Shown: positions 33,715 to 42,630, counted from the first letter of the stretch. The stretch: 64,000 nt of DNA from Sporolactobacillus sp. STSJ-5 (GCF_024385605.1 NZ_JANFOJ010000011.1:1-64000), one strand, 5' to 3'. A program made the numbers and translations. The notes: generated from the letters alone by a model not told the origin.

Positions 33715-34919
33715 TATTCATCATCCTCCTTAAAATTTTCAGATACGATCACATCAGGATCATCATCGTCGCCGCGGTGCTGCGGATCGACCCCTTGTGT
33801 ACTGCGGCCGCCTTTTAGATTTTTCTTGACCAGTTCCTCATAAGACCGGATCTCATCCTTGATAAATTCAATGTCTGCCGAGCGAACAAGCATTTGTTTG
33901 TAAGAATCGGCCTTGAAGTCTTGACCTTGTGATCTCACACGGCTTGCCACTGCCTGATCAATCAGATCAGCAACATAAGCGCGGCCCTGCTCTGCTTCTT
34001 TATTTAACGCCTTGATGCCCTCGACGGTAGCATTGTCGCCAAGTTCATTTCGCAGTGCAATATCATCCGGCTGACGGAACTTTTCTCCGGTACCGTCCAG
34101 TACCGCATAAGCCCGTGCCTTTTCAATTTTGTTTTCTTCAATGGCTTTTCTCAGTTCACTCAATACGTCCACTGTGCGTTCACTCCCTTTTGGTTGATTA
34201 AAATAAAAGCGCCGCTTACCATCGTCCAGTCGGACTTGATAACGTCGCTCTAATGTTGCTATTCTTGATGGTTCCAGTTCACCTTGGCTGACCATGTCCT
34301 GTGCTTTATCGATGTATGCCCCCGGCGTCGATCCCTTGAACACTGTGCTGACTTCAATCAGCCGCGCATTCTTAATCCAATAGAATACACGTTTTCCGTC
34401 CGGATCCAAGTCACCAGGCATAAATGGCGAATCCCACAGACTTTTTCCGTCAGCACTACAAACGTAATCAATGTCAGGTCCCCCGAAACCAACACTCATG
34501 TCGCGGATGATTCCACCGGTGATTGCCTTGATAAAACTATCCGTGCTCCCACCGTTCATCTGCAATCCTCGGATTAAATACCAATAGCCGCGAACCGAAT
34601 TTACCTGACCGTCTCCAATCATCTGTGCGTCGAACGAACGGCCGTATGGATTCTTATCATGATCGTGACCTTCGAGCAGTGCAACTCCGCTTTGCAAATC
34701 CTGAACATAATTTTGCAGCGTTGTTTGTGGATCCATTCGCGTGAAATAAGAATCCATGTTGTCATTACTACAGACACCTGAATAACGGAATACATCTTCT
34801 GATTTTAATGGCTCAATCGCCTGCTTGTTGATCTTTGCCATATCATCTGCTTCACTGCCTGCTGCGCCGGCATCTACTCTAACTGGTAGATAAATTAAAT
34901 TGTCGCCCGTTTCAATCAC
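33714..34919 (-). CDS. Prohead protease-like protein with scaffold tail
   Basis: 401 aa. The N-terminal half carries S78-type features: LLEGHDHDKNPYGRS (His), RDMSVGFGG (Ser) and IEVSTVFKGSTPGAYID, as in HK97/XkdF-like proteases. The C-terminal ~170 residues are charged helices ending in acidic DDDPDVIVSENFKEDDE, likely scaffold. The start GTG 34919 follows AAAGGGGG very closely, so the exact start is uncertain. Confidence 0.7.
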   Translation of the reverse strand: MIETGDNLIYLPVRVDAGAAGSEADDMAKINKQAIEPLKSEDVFRYSGVCSNDNMDSYFTRMDPQTTLQNYVQDLQSGVALLEGHDHDKNPYGRSFDAQMIGDGQVNSVRGYWYLIRGLQMNGGSTDSFIKAITGGIIRDMSVGFGGPDIDYVCSADGKSLWDSPFMPGDLDPDGKRVFYWIKNARLIEVSTVFKGSTPGAYIDKAQDMVSQGELEPSRIATLERRYQVRLDDGKRRFYFNQPKGSERTVDVLSELRKAIEENKIEKARAYAVLDGTGEKFRQPDDIALRNELGDNATVEGIKALNKEAEQGRAYVADLIDQAVASRVRSQGQDFKADSYKQMLVRSADIEFIKDEIRSYEELVKKNLKGGRSTQGVDPQHRGDDDDPDVIVSENFKEDDE

Positions 34920-35055
34920 CCCCTTTCAAGCGGCCAAATGTCTCCTTTATGAAATTGTCCTCATCGTCGTACAACCGCCGAACCATATACACGGCATGCT
35001 GTTCATCGGTCTCAGTTTTCCGATCAGCTTCCATGTAGAATGTTTTAATCTTCAT
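34912..35055 (-). CDS. Hypothetical small protein between portal fusion and protease
   Basis: 47 aa: MKIKTFYMEADRKTETDEQHAVYMVRRLYDDEDNFIKETFGRLKGGD. Overlaps the portal gene end by 11 bp and the protease start by 8 bp, so all three are probably coupled. Charged, soluble, no known motif. Confidence 0.55.
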   Translation of the reverse strand: MKIKTFYMEADRKTETDEQHAVYMVRRLYDDEDNFIKETFGRLKGGD

Positions 35056-37882
35056 TCGCCCCACCTGCCAGTACGCCATATTTATTCAGCACTTTAAAAC
35101 GTTCTGGGAAAAACATTTCCACTGTCCGGCGCTCAATTGAATCAGGACTCCAATGATACATGATCGTTTCGGCAATATCCTCATACATATCAGTTTTCGC
35201 ATAGTCAGTAATGTATCCGACATCTTTTTTTATCGCCTTTCCCCAATCCTTCAAGAACTGTTCTCCAAGAGATTCCTGGAGAGCATGAGCTGTTTCATGA
35301 CGCAACGTTCCGGCAAGCGTTTGCTTTAAACGGTCCTCACTGAGCCAATCGTTTCTGTAAATTTCGATATTTTTTGTTTGCAGATCGAAACCGCCGACTG
35401 CACTGTCGAATATCTCGTCACCATCTTGGTCATAGGCATCAAGCAGATGGATTTCCTTGATGACATTCTGATGTTTTTTCGGAATCTGATTGATAAAGTC
35501 TTTAACATTGTCGATTGTCAGTTGCTGTTTCTCAGTATTCATCCGTTCTGGTTTCATGATCGGTATGCCAATTGAGTTATCGACGGTAGCTGGGCGATCC
35601 GAACCGTCTGGCATCGTGATCATGTACGAGTCATCAGGCTTAACCAGTTTGCCCAACTTGTCCTCTTCGCCTTGAAGAATACGAGTATAGAAGCACCGGC
35701 AATTGACCACATTCTTGGCACTGCCTCCATCACCTGGAAACATGAGCTGTTCTCCCCAAACAATAAACGGATCATCGAACTTAACAGTTTGTCCGTCAGC
35801 TTCGGCATGCGCGTGTCTGGTTCGTCCATCATAGGTGCTGTGCCACGTCTTACCGATCACCATACCGGATTGACGATCAGCATGAAACTGTCCGGAACGT
35901 CCAGCACTGATCAATTCAGTTCTAGCGATTGTCCGGGAACGTCCTTTACTGAATGAAAAAGACTGCTGAAGATTTTCGGCAGCCTTATTTATCGTATATT
36001 TCCCTTCTATGACGGTGTCCCAAAGCGTTTGGATCACATCTTCATCGGTCACACCTTGAATTAAATCAGCGTCTCTCAGGGAACGTTCCTGAAGCCACCG
36101 GAGCAACTGCGTATCTCTGCTATTGAAGTCTAAATCCGTTGTCAGTTCAGCCAGCGTAGCTTCTCCTGCAATATCTGCTGCCTGCTCCATCCATTTCACC
36201 AGTTTATCGTTCCACTCTCGGATATTTCCATCGCTGTCATTCAGAATATGGACCTTTACCCAACGCTCAAACTCTGGCGGTATTCCGGGGCTTCTTTTTT
36301 CAACCGACCGAACAACGACCATCAAAACACGTGTCGGCGGTGTCCCGGACTTCTTGATTCGACTTTGATAAGTGGCTAACTGATCGGACAATTGCTTATG
36401 CAGCGCGTCTGTGGTGCTTGTTGTTAGCTTCGCTAGATCATCTGCATATCCGGTCTCTAGTTCCTTAACAAAGTCATCACCCCCTTTCCCCGTCTTAGAT
36501 TTTTTTGAGCTTGCTCCTCGCTGTTCAATGGGCATCGATCGCAACACGTTCGAGATATCTGGTGCTTGCGGTTCCCCAACGGCATCATGTCCAACCGCTT
36601 GATTGGCTGCTTCATCGTTATCAATCCACCCTTGTTTTACCTGAGTGATCAGTGTATTCGTTTCCTGTTGTGCCGCCTGTGCGTCTTTCATTCGGTCTGT
36701 GACACGTATCTCGTTAAATGTCAGCTTCGCCGTACTCTGTGAACCTTGCACCTGCAACGCTAGATTATAAGCACGCTCAAGCATACGTTTCACGCCACGC
36801 CTGATGCTCTCCACACCAGCGACAAAGATTTGATATTGTACAGTGCCGTGCGTTTCTGTAACCGTGTCGTTGTGTCCGAGCAGGACGGGCAACTGTTTGA
36901 GTGCGGTTGTCACTTGCTGATTGATGATGTTAATCAGTGCCGTGCCATCCATGCTCTTGCCTTGTGTTCCGCCAGACATATCGACTTTAACAGAATCGGT
37001 ATGAAAGAAATTATCGTCAGGCTTCAGCTTTTTGAATGCTGAGTTAATATCACTGATATAGTTAGTAACAAACGATCTTACTGCTGATTCCCCCTGTGCC
37101 TTTATCTGAGGAGGAATATTATTCATAATGGATTCTTCCACCACTGAAACATCAAACCGCGCATGTCCTTGATGGTGCGCCACCTGTTTCAAGTCTTTCA
37201 GCACTTCAACCTGAAAAAAGATGATCTGCAAGACCGGAAGAATAGGCGACCGGCCATATGGATCATCAACATCCGGATCAAACGGTTGATAGAATACTTG
37301 ATTCGGGTTCAATTCCTTGTAGGAACCGTCCACCTGCTTCTGCACAAGTTTAGTTTCCTGCGTATCCTTGTCCACTTGAAAATCAAGCCGTGACGGATCA
37401 AGCGCGTGGAAGTCGCGCACATCTTTCAAGTTTTCTTCCAACTCAACTTCTAGCGCAATCGCTCCCTGCGTATAGCCGGTAAGTAGCATCACATTAATCA
37501 GCTGATCCGTTCCACCACCGTATAGCTTGCCGACGCGCGCCGCTAGACTATTGATGTAGTCCAGCGCGCTTTCGTCCGGATTACCATTAGAATCCGTAGC
37601 ATCGAGTTCATGCCCATTATTGGCAAGCCGCAGGAAGTTCCAGATTGCCATGCTTGCGTCCGGGCTTATGTCGCGAATAAAGGATAGCGTCTCCATCACA
37701 CTGCGTTGGTGTAGGTGATTCCGCTTGATTACTCCGTCATACCACATGAACTGGCGTTCCCACTTGGATTGCGTCTCACGACCACCGATTAAGTGGTTAT
37801 CAATCGACTGGTTAAGACTCCCGAAATACTTTTTTGCAACTCGTTTCATTCGCCAAGTTCTGTACTGATCAATTAGTTTCAT
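35045..37882 (-). CDS. Portal-MuF-zincin fusion protein
   Basis: 945 aa, about twice a normal portal. Residues 1 to about 480 are a DUF935/SPP1-like portal (FDPDVDDPYGRSPILPVLQIIFFQVEVLKDL, PVLLGHNDTVTETHGTVQ). About 560-740 are a MuF head-morphogenesis domain (ARTELISAGRSGQFHADRQSG, WHSTYDGRTRHAHAEADGQ, NVVNCRCFYT). The last ~170 residues carry HETAH (862-866) and a downstream YEDIAET with Glu near 905, the layout of a zinc metallopeptidase. MuF proteins enter the capsid and in Firmicutes often carry C-terminal toxins. Whether this zincin acts on phage or host proteins is unknown. Confidence 0.85.
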   Translation of the reverse strand: MKLIDQYRTWRMKRVAKKYFGSLNQSIDNHLIGGRETQSKWERQFMWYDGVIKRNHLHQRSVMETLSFIRDISPDASMAIWNFLRLANNGHELDATDSNGNPDESALDYINSLAARVGKLYGGGTDQLINVMLLTGYTQGAIALEVELEENLKDVRDFHALDPSRLDFQVDKDTQETKLVQKQVDGSYKELNPNQVFYQPFDPDVDDPYGRSPILPVLQIIFFQVEVLKDLKQVAHHQGHARFDVSVVEESIMNNIPPQIKAQGESAVRSFVTNYISDINSAFKKLKPDDNFFHTDSVKVDMSGGTQGKSMDGTALINIINQQVTTALKQLPVLLGHNDTVTETHGTVQYQIFVAGVESIRRGVKRMLERAYNLALQVQGSQSTAKLTFNEIRVTDRMKDAQAAQQETNTLITQVKQGWIDNDEAANQAVGHDAVGEPQAPDISNVLRSMPIEQRGASSKKSKTGKGGDDFVKELETGYADDLAKLTTSTTDALHKQLSDQLATYQSRIKKSGTPPTRVLMVVVRSVEKRSPGIPPEFERWVKVHILNDSDGNIREWNDKLVKWMEQAADIAGEATLAELTTDLDFNSRDTQLLRWLQERSLRDADLIQGVTDEDVIQTLWDTVIEGKYTINKAAENLQQSFSFSKGRSRTIARTELISAGRSGQFHADRQSGMVIGKTWHSTYDGRTRHAHAEADGQTVKFDDPFIVWGEQLMFPGDGGSAKNVVNCRCFYTRILQGEEDKLGKLVKPDDSYMITMPDGSDRPATVDNSIGIPIMKPERMNTEKQQLTIDNVKDFINQIPKKHQNVIKEIHLLDAYDQDGDEIFDSAVGGFDLQTKNIEIYRNDWLSEDRLKQTLAGTLRHETAHALQESLGEQFLKDWGKAIKKDVGYITDYAKTDMYEDIAETIMYHWSPDSIERRTVEMFFPERFKVLNKYGVLAGGANED

Positions 37883-37900
37883 GGCATCACCCCTTTCGCG

Positions 37901-37930
37901 GTAAAATAAAAGAGCCCCGAAGGACTCTTC
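37901..37930 (-). terminator. Terminator after the membrane moron
   Basis: Minus strand AGAGTCC TTCG GGGCTCT stem followed by TTTATTTTAC, just past the 92-aa gene and before the portal gene. Confidence 0.8.
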
Positions 37931-37935
37931 AAAAA

Positions 37936-38214
37936 TTATTCAAATGGTATTGGCTTTCCTAATCTTATAAAACTAAGGACAAAATTTAGTGCTAAAACAA
38001 TTAGTGTAAACTTCATAATCTGTCCGTCAATGAATACCATCGGAAAATGAACATCAATGTAATGTTTAGAGTAGTGTTTAATCAAATGCCCAAATATATA
38101 ATATCTCTTAAACTTAAGTACTCCAAAAAATAATGCAAGCAACAGAAATGGAGCCTGAATTGCTACGATTGACTTTTCTAACATTGCGATCTTTGTTCCG
38201 AGTGACAATCTCAT
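37936..38214 (-). CDS. Hypothetical membrane protein (moron between TerL and portal)
   Basis: 92 aa with two hydrophobic helices (IVAIQAPFLLLALFFGVLKF and IMKFTLIVLALNFVLSFI) and a basic loop (KFKRYYIFGHLIKHYSKHYID). Low GC, own terminator, sits inside the packaging-head run. Superinfection exclusion or host modification is plausible but unproven. Confidence 0.55.
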   Translation of the reverse strand: MRLSLGTKIAMLEKSIVAIQAPFLLLALFFGVLKFKRYYIFGHLIKHYSKHYIDVHFPMVFIDGQIMKFTLIVLALNFVLSFIRLGKPIPFE

Positions 38215-38268
38215 AAAAATACCTCCAAAGTAAACTTATTACTTATTTCGGAGATATTTTTCTTATGT

Positions 38269-39687
38269 TTAAAAGCCGTCTAGACTTGGCGGCAGAATGT
38301 GCGCGTATTCTTTTGGTTTGTGCATCTGATTAATGGCTTGTGTCATACTGTCCACTTGGTCATCGTGTGCGCCATTCGGGAATGCTGTTGCTTCCTCAAC
38401 GAGATCACTGACCCATGGAGCAATGGACGGATCAGGAAGGTAAACATTGCCCGCTTCGATATCTGGACTGACCGCTGATGCACGGGCAACCTTGCCACCG
38501 TCTGGCGTTACCGGAATAATCCCCGGTATGTCGTTGGACAATATTTGAATTACGGCGGATCCGTTCGCTTTATCCTCAATATATTTAGCGTTCGCTTCCG
38601 GATGTTTTGCTGTCATGTTTCGTATGGCTTGCACGGTCGTCGGAAAGTTCATCCGGTCACGCACTTGATCAATCAAATACTTATCAGCCTTCAGCCGTCC
38701 CCAGACTTGCCCAACCACATAATCGCTTTCTTTGTTGTCCTTGAATGTGCAATCCCAAGATTGAACGACTTCATCAAAGCGTCCCGGAAGTTCTTTGTAA
38801 TATTTCCACCATTTACGATTAAAAATATCGCCACTTTCCGGAGACGGTCTCTGTTGAAAAAGAGCCGCCCACGTTCGTGATCCCACTTCAATCTTCTTGT
38901 TCTTCGCCCATTCCTCATCAAATCCAAGCTCTGGGCAAAGGGCTTCACCGGGTTCACGTTCCAATAAGTCATCAGCATCCTCTGCAATTGCTGGAAGCCT
39001 CAACCGCACCCAGTCATGCGGGCTTGTAGTCAACAGCCTGCCGACAATATCATCCTCATTCCACCTTGTCATAACGACAATGACGGATGCGCCTTTATGC
39101 AAACGTGTTGATAGGGTGCTTTCCCACTCGTCCCAGACCTTATCACGAATCGTTTTTGACTTTGATTCTTCAGCATTCTTAAATGGGTCGTCGATAATGA
39201 GCACGTCCGCACCTTCACCGGTAATTGAACCACCGATACCAGTTGCCAGCAGTCCGCCGCGGCGTCCTTCTAAAGACCAGTTATTACTTGCTGCATTATC
39301 TTGTGACAGCTGAACACCAAAGAATGACGAGCCGTATTCGTTAATTTTATCCCGGTTACGTCGTCCAAACTTTCGAGCAAGTGTATCTGAGTATGAAGCG
39401 ATAATCACTCGCTTTTCCGGATTCCGCCCAATAAAATAAGACGGAAAAGATTCTGTGACCGTCATTGACTTGCTGTGTCGTGGAGGCATTTCGATAATAA
39501 TGAATCGTTGTTTTCCCTCCGCTATTGGTTGCAACTCTTTACAAATCAATTCTGTATGCCGGAAATGTTGATACTGACCACGATGGACAATCTCAACATA
39601 ATCACGGTAAGAACGACGGCATAATTCATTACGTGCCAAATAAGCGAGTGCCTCTCGCTGTCCATCAGTCAATTGCATCTTTGGCAA
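38269..39687 (-). CDS. terL: Terminase large subunit
   Basis: 472 aa. ATPase half: deviant Walker A MPPRHSKSM near residue 67, Walker B VLIIDDP near 163. Nuclease half: QSWDCTFKD near 312, EDKANG and HDDQVDSMTQA near 445, the acidic residues of the RNase H-like domain. Terminase_6-type. Overlaps the TerS end by 23 bp. Confidence 0.92.
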   Translation of the reverse strand: MPKMQLTDGQREALAYLARNELCRRSYRDYVEIVHRGQYQHFRHTELICKELQPIAEGKQRFIIIEMPPRHSKSMTVTESFPSYFIGRNPEKRVIIASYSDTLARKFGRRNRDKINEYGSSFFGVQLSQDNAASNNWSLEGRRGGLLATGIGGSITGEGADVLIIDDPFKNAEESKSKTIRDKVWDEWESTLSTRLHKGASVIVVMTRWNEDDIVGRLLTTSPHDWVRLRLPAIAEDADDLLEREPGEALCPELGFDEEWAKNKKIEVGSRTWAALFQQRPSPESGDIFNRKWWKYYKELPGRFDEVVQSWDCTFKDNKESDYVVGQVWGRLKADKYLIDQVRDRMNFPTTVQAIRNMTAKHPEANAKYIEDKANGSAVIQILSNDIPGIIPVTPDGGKVARASAVSPDIEAGNVYLPDPSIAPWVSDLVEEATAFPNGAHDDQVDSMTQAINQMHKPKEYAHILPPSLDGF

Positions 39688-40249
39688 GGCGTCTCAACTC
39701 CTCGAGTGACAACCCTGAAAAATTCACATTATTGTTCATGCTGCCGCTGTGCTCAATCTCCTGCTTATCGCGCCACTTGGCAGGCTTGCGGTTCTTCAGC
39801 CAGAAGATTTGTGCCGTGGTGTCCGGAGCAATTTCTTTCACTCTTTCCTCCATCACGACACTTTTATATTTAGAAACACCTAATTCTACAACTCGAATAT
39901 CTTCCATAGTCGCTTCCGGATGTTCAAGCTTATAGCGGTTTACGATTTGCATCTTCTTGGCGTAGTATTCTTCATCAGACATTTTCACCAGCTCATATTT
40001 TTTCTCCGTAAATGTATAGCCAAGCGCCCTTTTGAGCAGCGCATTTTCAACTTGGTAGTCAACAACCTCTTTGCCTTTTTTTAAGGTGTCCGATATGTCC
40101 GGGAACTTCTTTTTCCACTCATTAAGAGTCGACCGAGAAATGCCAATATTATGTGCAATTTGTTCATCTGTACAACCTTCGCGTGCCCAACCTCCAATCA
40201 TCGTTAATCCTTCAACAGTAATCCATCGCTCGTACTTCCCTTTACTCAT
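39665..40249 (-). CDS. terS: Terminase small subunit
   Basis: 194 aa from ATG 40249 (an upstream in-frame ATG at 40279 is possible). N-terminal helix-turn-helix (GWAREGCTDEQIAHNIGISRSTLNEWKKKFPDISD), helical oligomerisation core, C-terminal IFWLKNRKPAKWRDKQEIEHSG typical of TerS. It recognises the packaging site, which usually lies in or near this gene. Confidence 0.88.
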   Translation of the reverse strand: MSKGKYERWITVEGLTMIGGWAREGCTDEQIAHNIGISRSTLNEWKKKFPDISDTLKKGKEVVDYQVENALLKRALGYTFTEKKYELVKMSDEEYYAKKMQIVNRYKLEHPEATMEDIRVVELGVSKYKSVVMEERVKEIAPDTTAQIFWLKNRKPAKWRDKQEIEHSGSMNNNVNFSGLSLEELRRLAKDAID

Positions 40250-40276
40250 ACGGCATCGCCACCATCTCCTTTTATG

Positions 40277-40305
40277 CAAAATAAAAACACCCCCGAAGGA
40301 GTGCG
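40277..40305 (-). terminator. Terminator between the moron zone and terS
   Basis: Minus strand CACTCC TTCG GGGGTG stem followed by TTTTTATTTTGC. Confidence 0.8.
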
Positions 40306-40312
40306 CTATTAT

Positions 40313-40636
40313 TTACAGATATTTATTTAGTTTTTCTTTGTCAGAAACATGGAGAAACGGAAGTTCTAAGTTGTTCCTATCAATTCCAGGCGTGATTATC
40401 CTTTCATAAAGAAAATCATAAATCACGTCATTTATCAATAAAGCATCCTCGTTTGATATGTTTTCATAATGCGTCACTGTTAAGAGGCTGCCCCTATGTT
40501 CTGTTATCTCACCTATTTGACCCTTGTCTTCTAACACCTTTTTCACACTATCAATTAAAGATCCAAATTGTGTTTTTTCATGATCGTTTAGATAATGAGC
40601 AATTATATGCTGAACCTCTTTTTTGGATAAAGACAT
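40313..40636 (-). CDS. Hypothetical accessory protein
   Basis: 107 aa, soluble: KKEVQHIIAHYLNDHEKTQFGSLIDSVKKVLEDKGQIGEITEHRGSLLTVTHYE, then IYDFLYERIITPGIDRNNLELPFLHVSDKEKLNKYL. The 'ITPG-NLELPFLHVS' ending recurs, to my recollection, in small uncharacterised proteins of mobile elements. Flanked on both sides by terminators, so it is a separate moron. Confidence 0.5.
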   Translation of the reverse strand: MSLSKKEVQHIIAHYLNDHEKTQFGSLIDSVKKVLEDKGQIGEITEHRGSLLTVTHYENISNEDALLINDVIYDFLYERIITPGIDRNNLELPFLHVSDKEKLNKYL

Positions 40637-40701
40637 AGCTTCAACTCCATTCTGCAGAATACCAATCTATTCCACAAAATAGGACAATGTTCCTGCTACT
40701 T

Positions 40702-40732
40702 TGCAAAATAAAAAGCACCCCGGTTGGGTGCC
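40702..40732 (-). terminator. Terminator after the YfbU cassette
   Basis: Minus strand GGCACCC AACCG GGGTGC stem followed by TTTTTATTTTGC. Confidence 0.85.
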
Positions 40733-40738
40733 AAACAA

Positions 40739-41236
40739 TCATTTTATGATGGTATCTTGATATGTCTTTTCTAGAACTGATTTAAATGTTTCTATTTCTG
40801 CTTTTACATTGAGTGCTGCCTTTTTCATATCTCCCCAAGTTTGTTTAGATTCAGTGACTTCAGTAAAGATTTTTTGCAACCTGTAATAAAGATCATCAGC
40901 AAAATTTGTTTTTTCTCCATCAAATATCCAGTCATTTTCTTTTAACAACGACATGTATTCATCGAATTCTTTTATGGAATTATCAATATTTAATCCAGCT
41001 AATTCATGGTTAGTAATAAATATAGACATACTTTTTTGAAATACGTCAGTACTCGATTTAAGCTGTGAAATCGCGTCAACCTTTTTCTTTTCTTTTACAT
41101 AACCAAGTATTGCCTCTTTAGTTCGTGCAACTTCTGATTTATCCTTCTTAGTTCTAGATGCGTTAATCAGCGATATTATTGCAGCAATTAATGATACAAG
41201 TGCGGTTATTATTTGTACAATCGTCGTGAAAATCAT
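40739..41236 (-). CDS. Membrane-anchored coiled protein paired with YfbU
   Basis: 165 aa. N-terminal membrane helix (VQIITALVSLIAAIISLINA) then a cytosolic helical body (KKDKSEVARTKEAILGYVKEKKK ... IFITNHELAGLNIDNSIKEFDEY ... WIFDGEKTNFADDLYYRLQKIFTEV). Start codon overlaps the YfbU stop (ATGA type), so they are translated together. No family recognised; a two-gene membrane plus effector/sensor pair is suggestive of phage exclusion. Confidence 0.55.
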   Translation of the reverse strand: MIFTTIVQIITALVSLIAAIISLINASRTKKDKSEVARTKEAILGYVKEKKKVDAISQLKSSTDVFQKSMSIFITNHELAGLNIDNSIKEFDEYMSLLKENDWIFDGEKTNFADDLYYRLQKIFTEVTESKQTWGDMKKAALNVKAEIETFKSVLEKTYQDTIIK

Positions 41237-41760
41237 TAGCTGCGCCCTATAAGATTAATAATCATCTCTTTTGTCAGGATTGTTGTATCATATCCCTTAT
41301 AGATACTGAGCATCTCTCTGTAACGCTCGATCATTGGCCAATGACTATTAAAATCGGGATATTTTTTGTCTTCTATTAGTTCCTGGAATCTGTCCAAGTC
41401 TACAATAAAATACCGCGTATATAAAAGACATTTTACTTCATATTCATCATTGCCATCAAATCCTTTAAATTTAATGGAACCGTGTTCATTGACTTCTTTT
41501 CTGTCGTCCTCGTCAAGTTTCATATGTGAAAAAGTAATTGACCTATACATATTTAAAATGTCGATTACTTCCCTACATTGCTCCGGGGTTAATTCATCTT
41601 CGCTAACGGTTTGATTCAATATCTCTTTATAATGAAGTTGATATCCCTCTTCAAAAGCTTTTCTATCGACTTGATAATATTCTTTTTCTTCAGGATATAA
41701 TTTCTCAAGAATTTTTAATTGATTAACTATCATATATCTTTGAACCTGGTTTATTTCCAT
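41236..41760 (-). CDS. YfbU family protein
   Basis: 174 aa from ATG 41760 after GGGGAG. Matches E. coli YfbU along its length: QRYMIVNQLKILEKLYPEE, FEEGYQLHYKEI, CREVIDILNMYRSI, IKFKGFDGNDEYEVKCLLYTRYFIVD and WPMIERYREMLSIYKGYD. The function of the family is unknown. Here it is phage-borne, first gene of a two-gene unit flanked by terminators, low GC compared with the structural genes. Confidence 0.75.
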   Translation of the reverse strand: MEINQVQRYMIVNQLKILEKLYPEEKEYYQVDRKAFEEGYQLHYKEILNQTVSEDELTPEQCREVIDILNMYRSITFSHMKLDEDDRKEVNEHGSIKFKGFDGNDEYEVKCLLYTRYFIVDLDRFQELIEDKKYPDFNSHWPMIERYREMLSIYKGYDTTILTKEMIINLIGRS

Positions 41761-41808
41761 ATTAATCACTCCCCAACGTTTGTATTAATATAATAATCCA
41801 AGCATTGG

Positions 41809-41836
41809 AAAAAACATAGCACCCTCTCGGATGCCA
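41809..41836 (-). terminator. Terminator after the late regulator
   Basis: Minus strand GGCATCC GAGA GGGTGC stem followed by TATGTTTTTTCC, upstream of the YfbU cassette. Confidence 0.7.
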
Positions 41837-41941
41837 TTTTCTTTATTAATTTAAGTACCGAAGGTACGCCTGCCATGCACTTATTTACGATATAAGGATA
41901 ACATAAAAAATCCAACTAGAAGTGTCGTCTTGGTGTTGTTG

Positions 41942-42358
41942 TTAGGAAGTCTCTTGATATTTTTTGAACAGTCCGTTGCTAATTTTTGCGTTTACGTGTT
42001 TGATCCAGTCGTAGCTGTATCCTAATTCATCAGCTATTTCAATCAGCGAATATCCTTGCAATCTGCGATAAGCAACCTTATATTCGATGCCGTTAAATTC
42101 ACTCATTTTCTTTTCAATATCCCGCTTCGTTTGCTCTTTATCATTCATGATTCGGTTAAGCGGAATAAGAACATCATCCACCCGATACATTTCATCTAGC
42201 GCACGATCAAGCGGCATCATGGCTTTGGTTGGATGAGTGCCCATTTGCCAATAATAGTCGCGTTCGGTTTCTAGCTGATTAATTCGCAGATACAGACAGT
42301 CAATCTCCTTGCAGAGGTCATTGTATAATTCAAGGGGAAGTAACTTTGTTTTTGCCAC
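41942..42358 (-). CDS. ArpU/sigma-like late transcription regulator
   Basis: About 138 aa from GTG 42358, whose GTG lies 1 bp past the previous stop. Coiled N-terminus (EIDCLYLRINQLETERDYYW), then a C-terminal sigma-70 region-4-like helix-turn-helix (YKVAYRRLQGYSLIEIADELGYSYDWIKHVNAKI). Genes of this kind (ArpU, Xpf of PBSX) switch on late genes; the position just before packaging genes fits. Confidence 0.75.
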   Translation of the reverse strand: MAKTKLLPLELYNDLCKEIDCLYLRINQLETERDYYWQMGTHPTKAMMPLDRALDEMYRVDDVLIPLNRIMNDKEQTKRDIEKKMSEFNGIEYKVAYRRLQGYSLIEIADELGYSYDWIKHVNAKISNGLFKKYQETS

Positions 42359-42359
42359 G

Positions 42360-42530
42360 TTACCGCCCCTTCCTGCGCACGGCGTGATTATGCCGCTCAA
42401 ATATTGGCTGATCCACACCCATCAAATTCTCAAGCGTCCGCCTCGACAGCTTTTCGGAACGATACCCCTGTTTTCGTGAACGATTACCCTCTGAATTGGT
42501 TCTTTTTCTGCTATTTTCGGAACGATTCAT
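42360..42530 (-). CDS. Small basic phage protein
   Basis: 56 aa from ATG 42530 after AAAGGGGG. Arg-rich (NRSENSRKRTNSEGNRSRKQGYRSEKLSRRTL) ending ENLMGVDQPIFERHNHAVRRKGR. The 'LMGxxxPxxxRxxxAxRxK' ending is common in short phage proteins beside late regulators. Possibly nucleic-acid binding. Confidence 0.6.
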   Translation of the reverse strand: MNRSENSRKRTNSEGNRSRKQGYRSEKLSRRTLENLMGVDQPIFERHNHAVRRKGR

Positions 42531-42547
42531 GGTATTGCCCCCTTTTG

Positions 42548-42604
42548 AGCAAATAAAAAGAGGACGCAGAAACAACGGCGTTTAACCGTTATTTCGCGTC
42601 CTCC
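42548..42604 (-). terminator. Terminator upstream of the late regulator pair
   Basis: GAGGACGC/GCGTCCTC outer stem with an inner AACGGC/GCCGTT-like pairing, followed on the minus strand by TTTTTATTTGC. Confidence 0.75.
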
Positions 42605-42630
42605 AGCTGACTGGTAGAACTTTCAACCAT

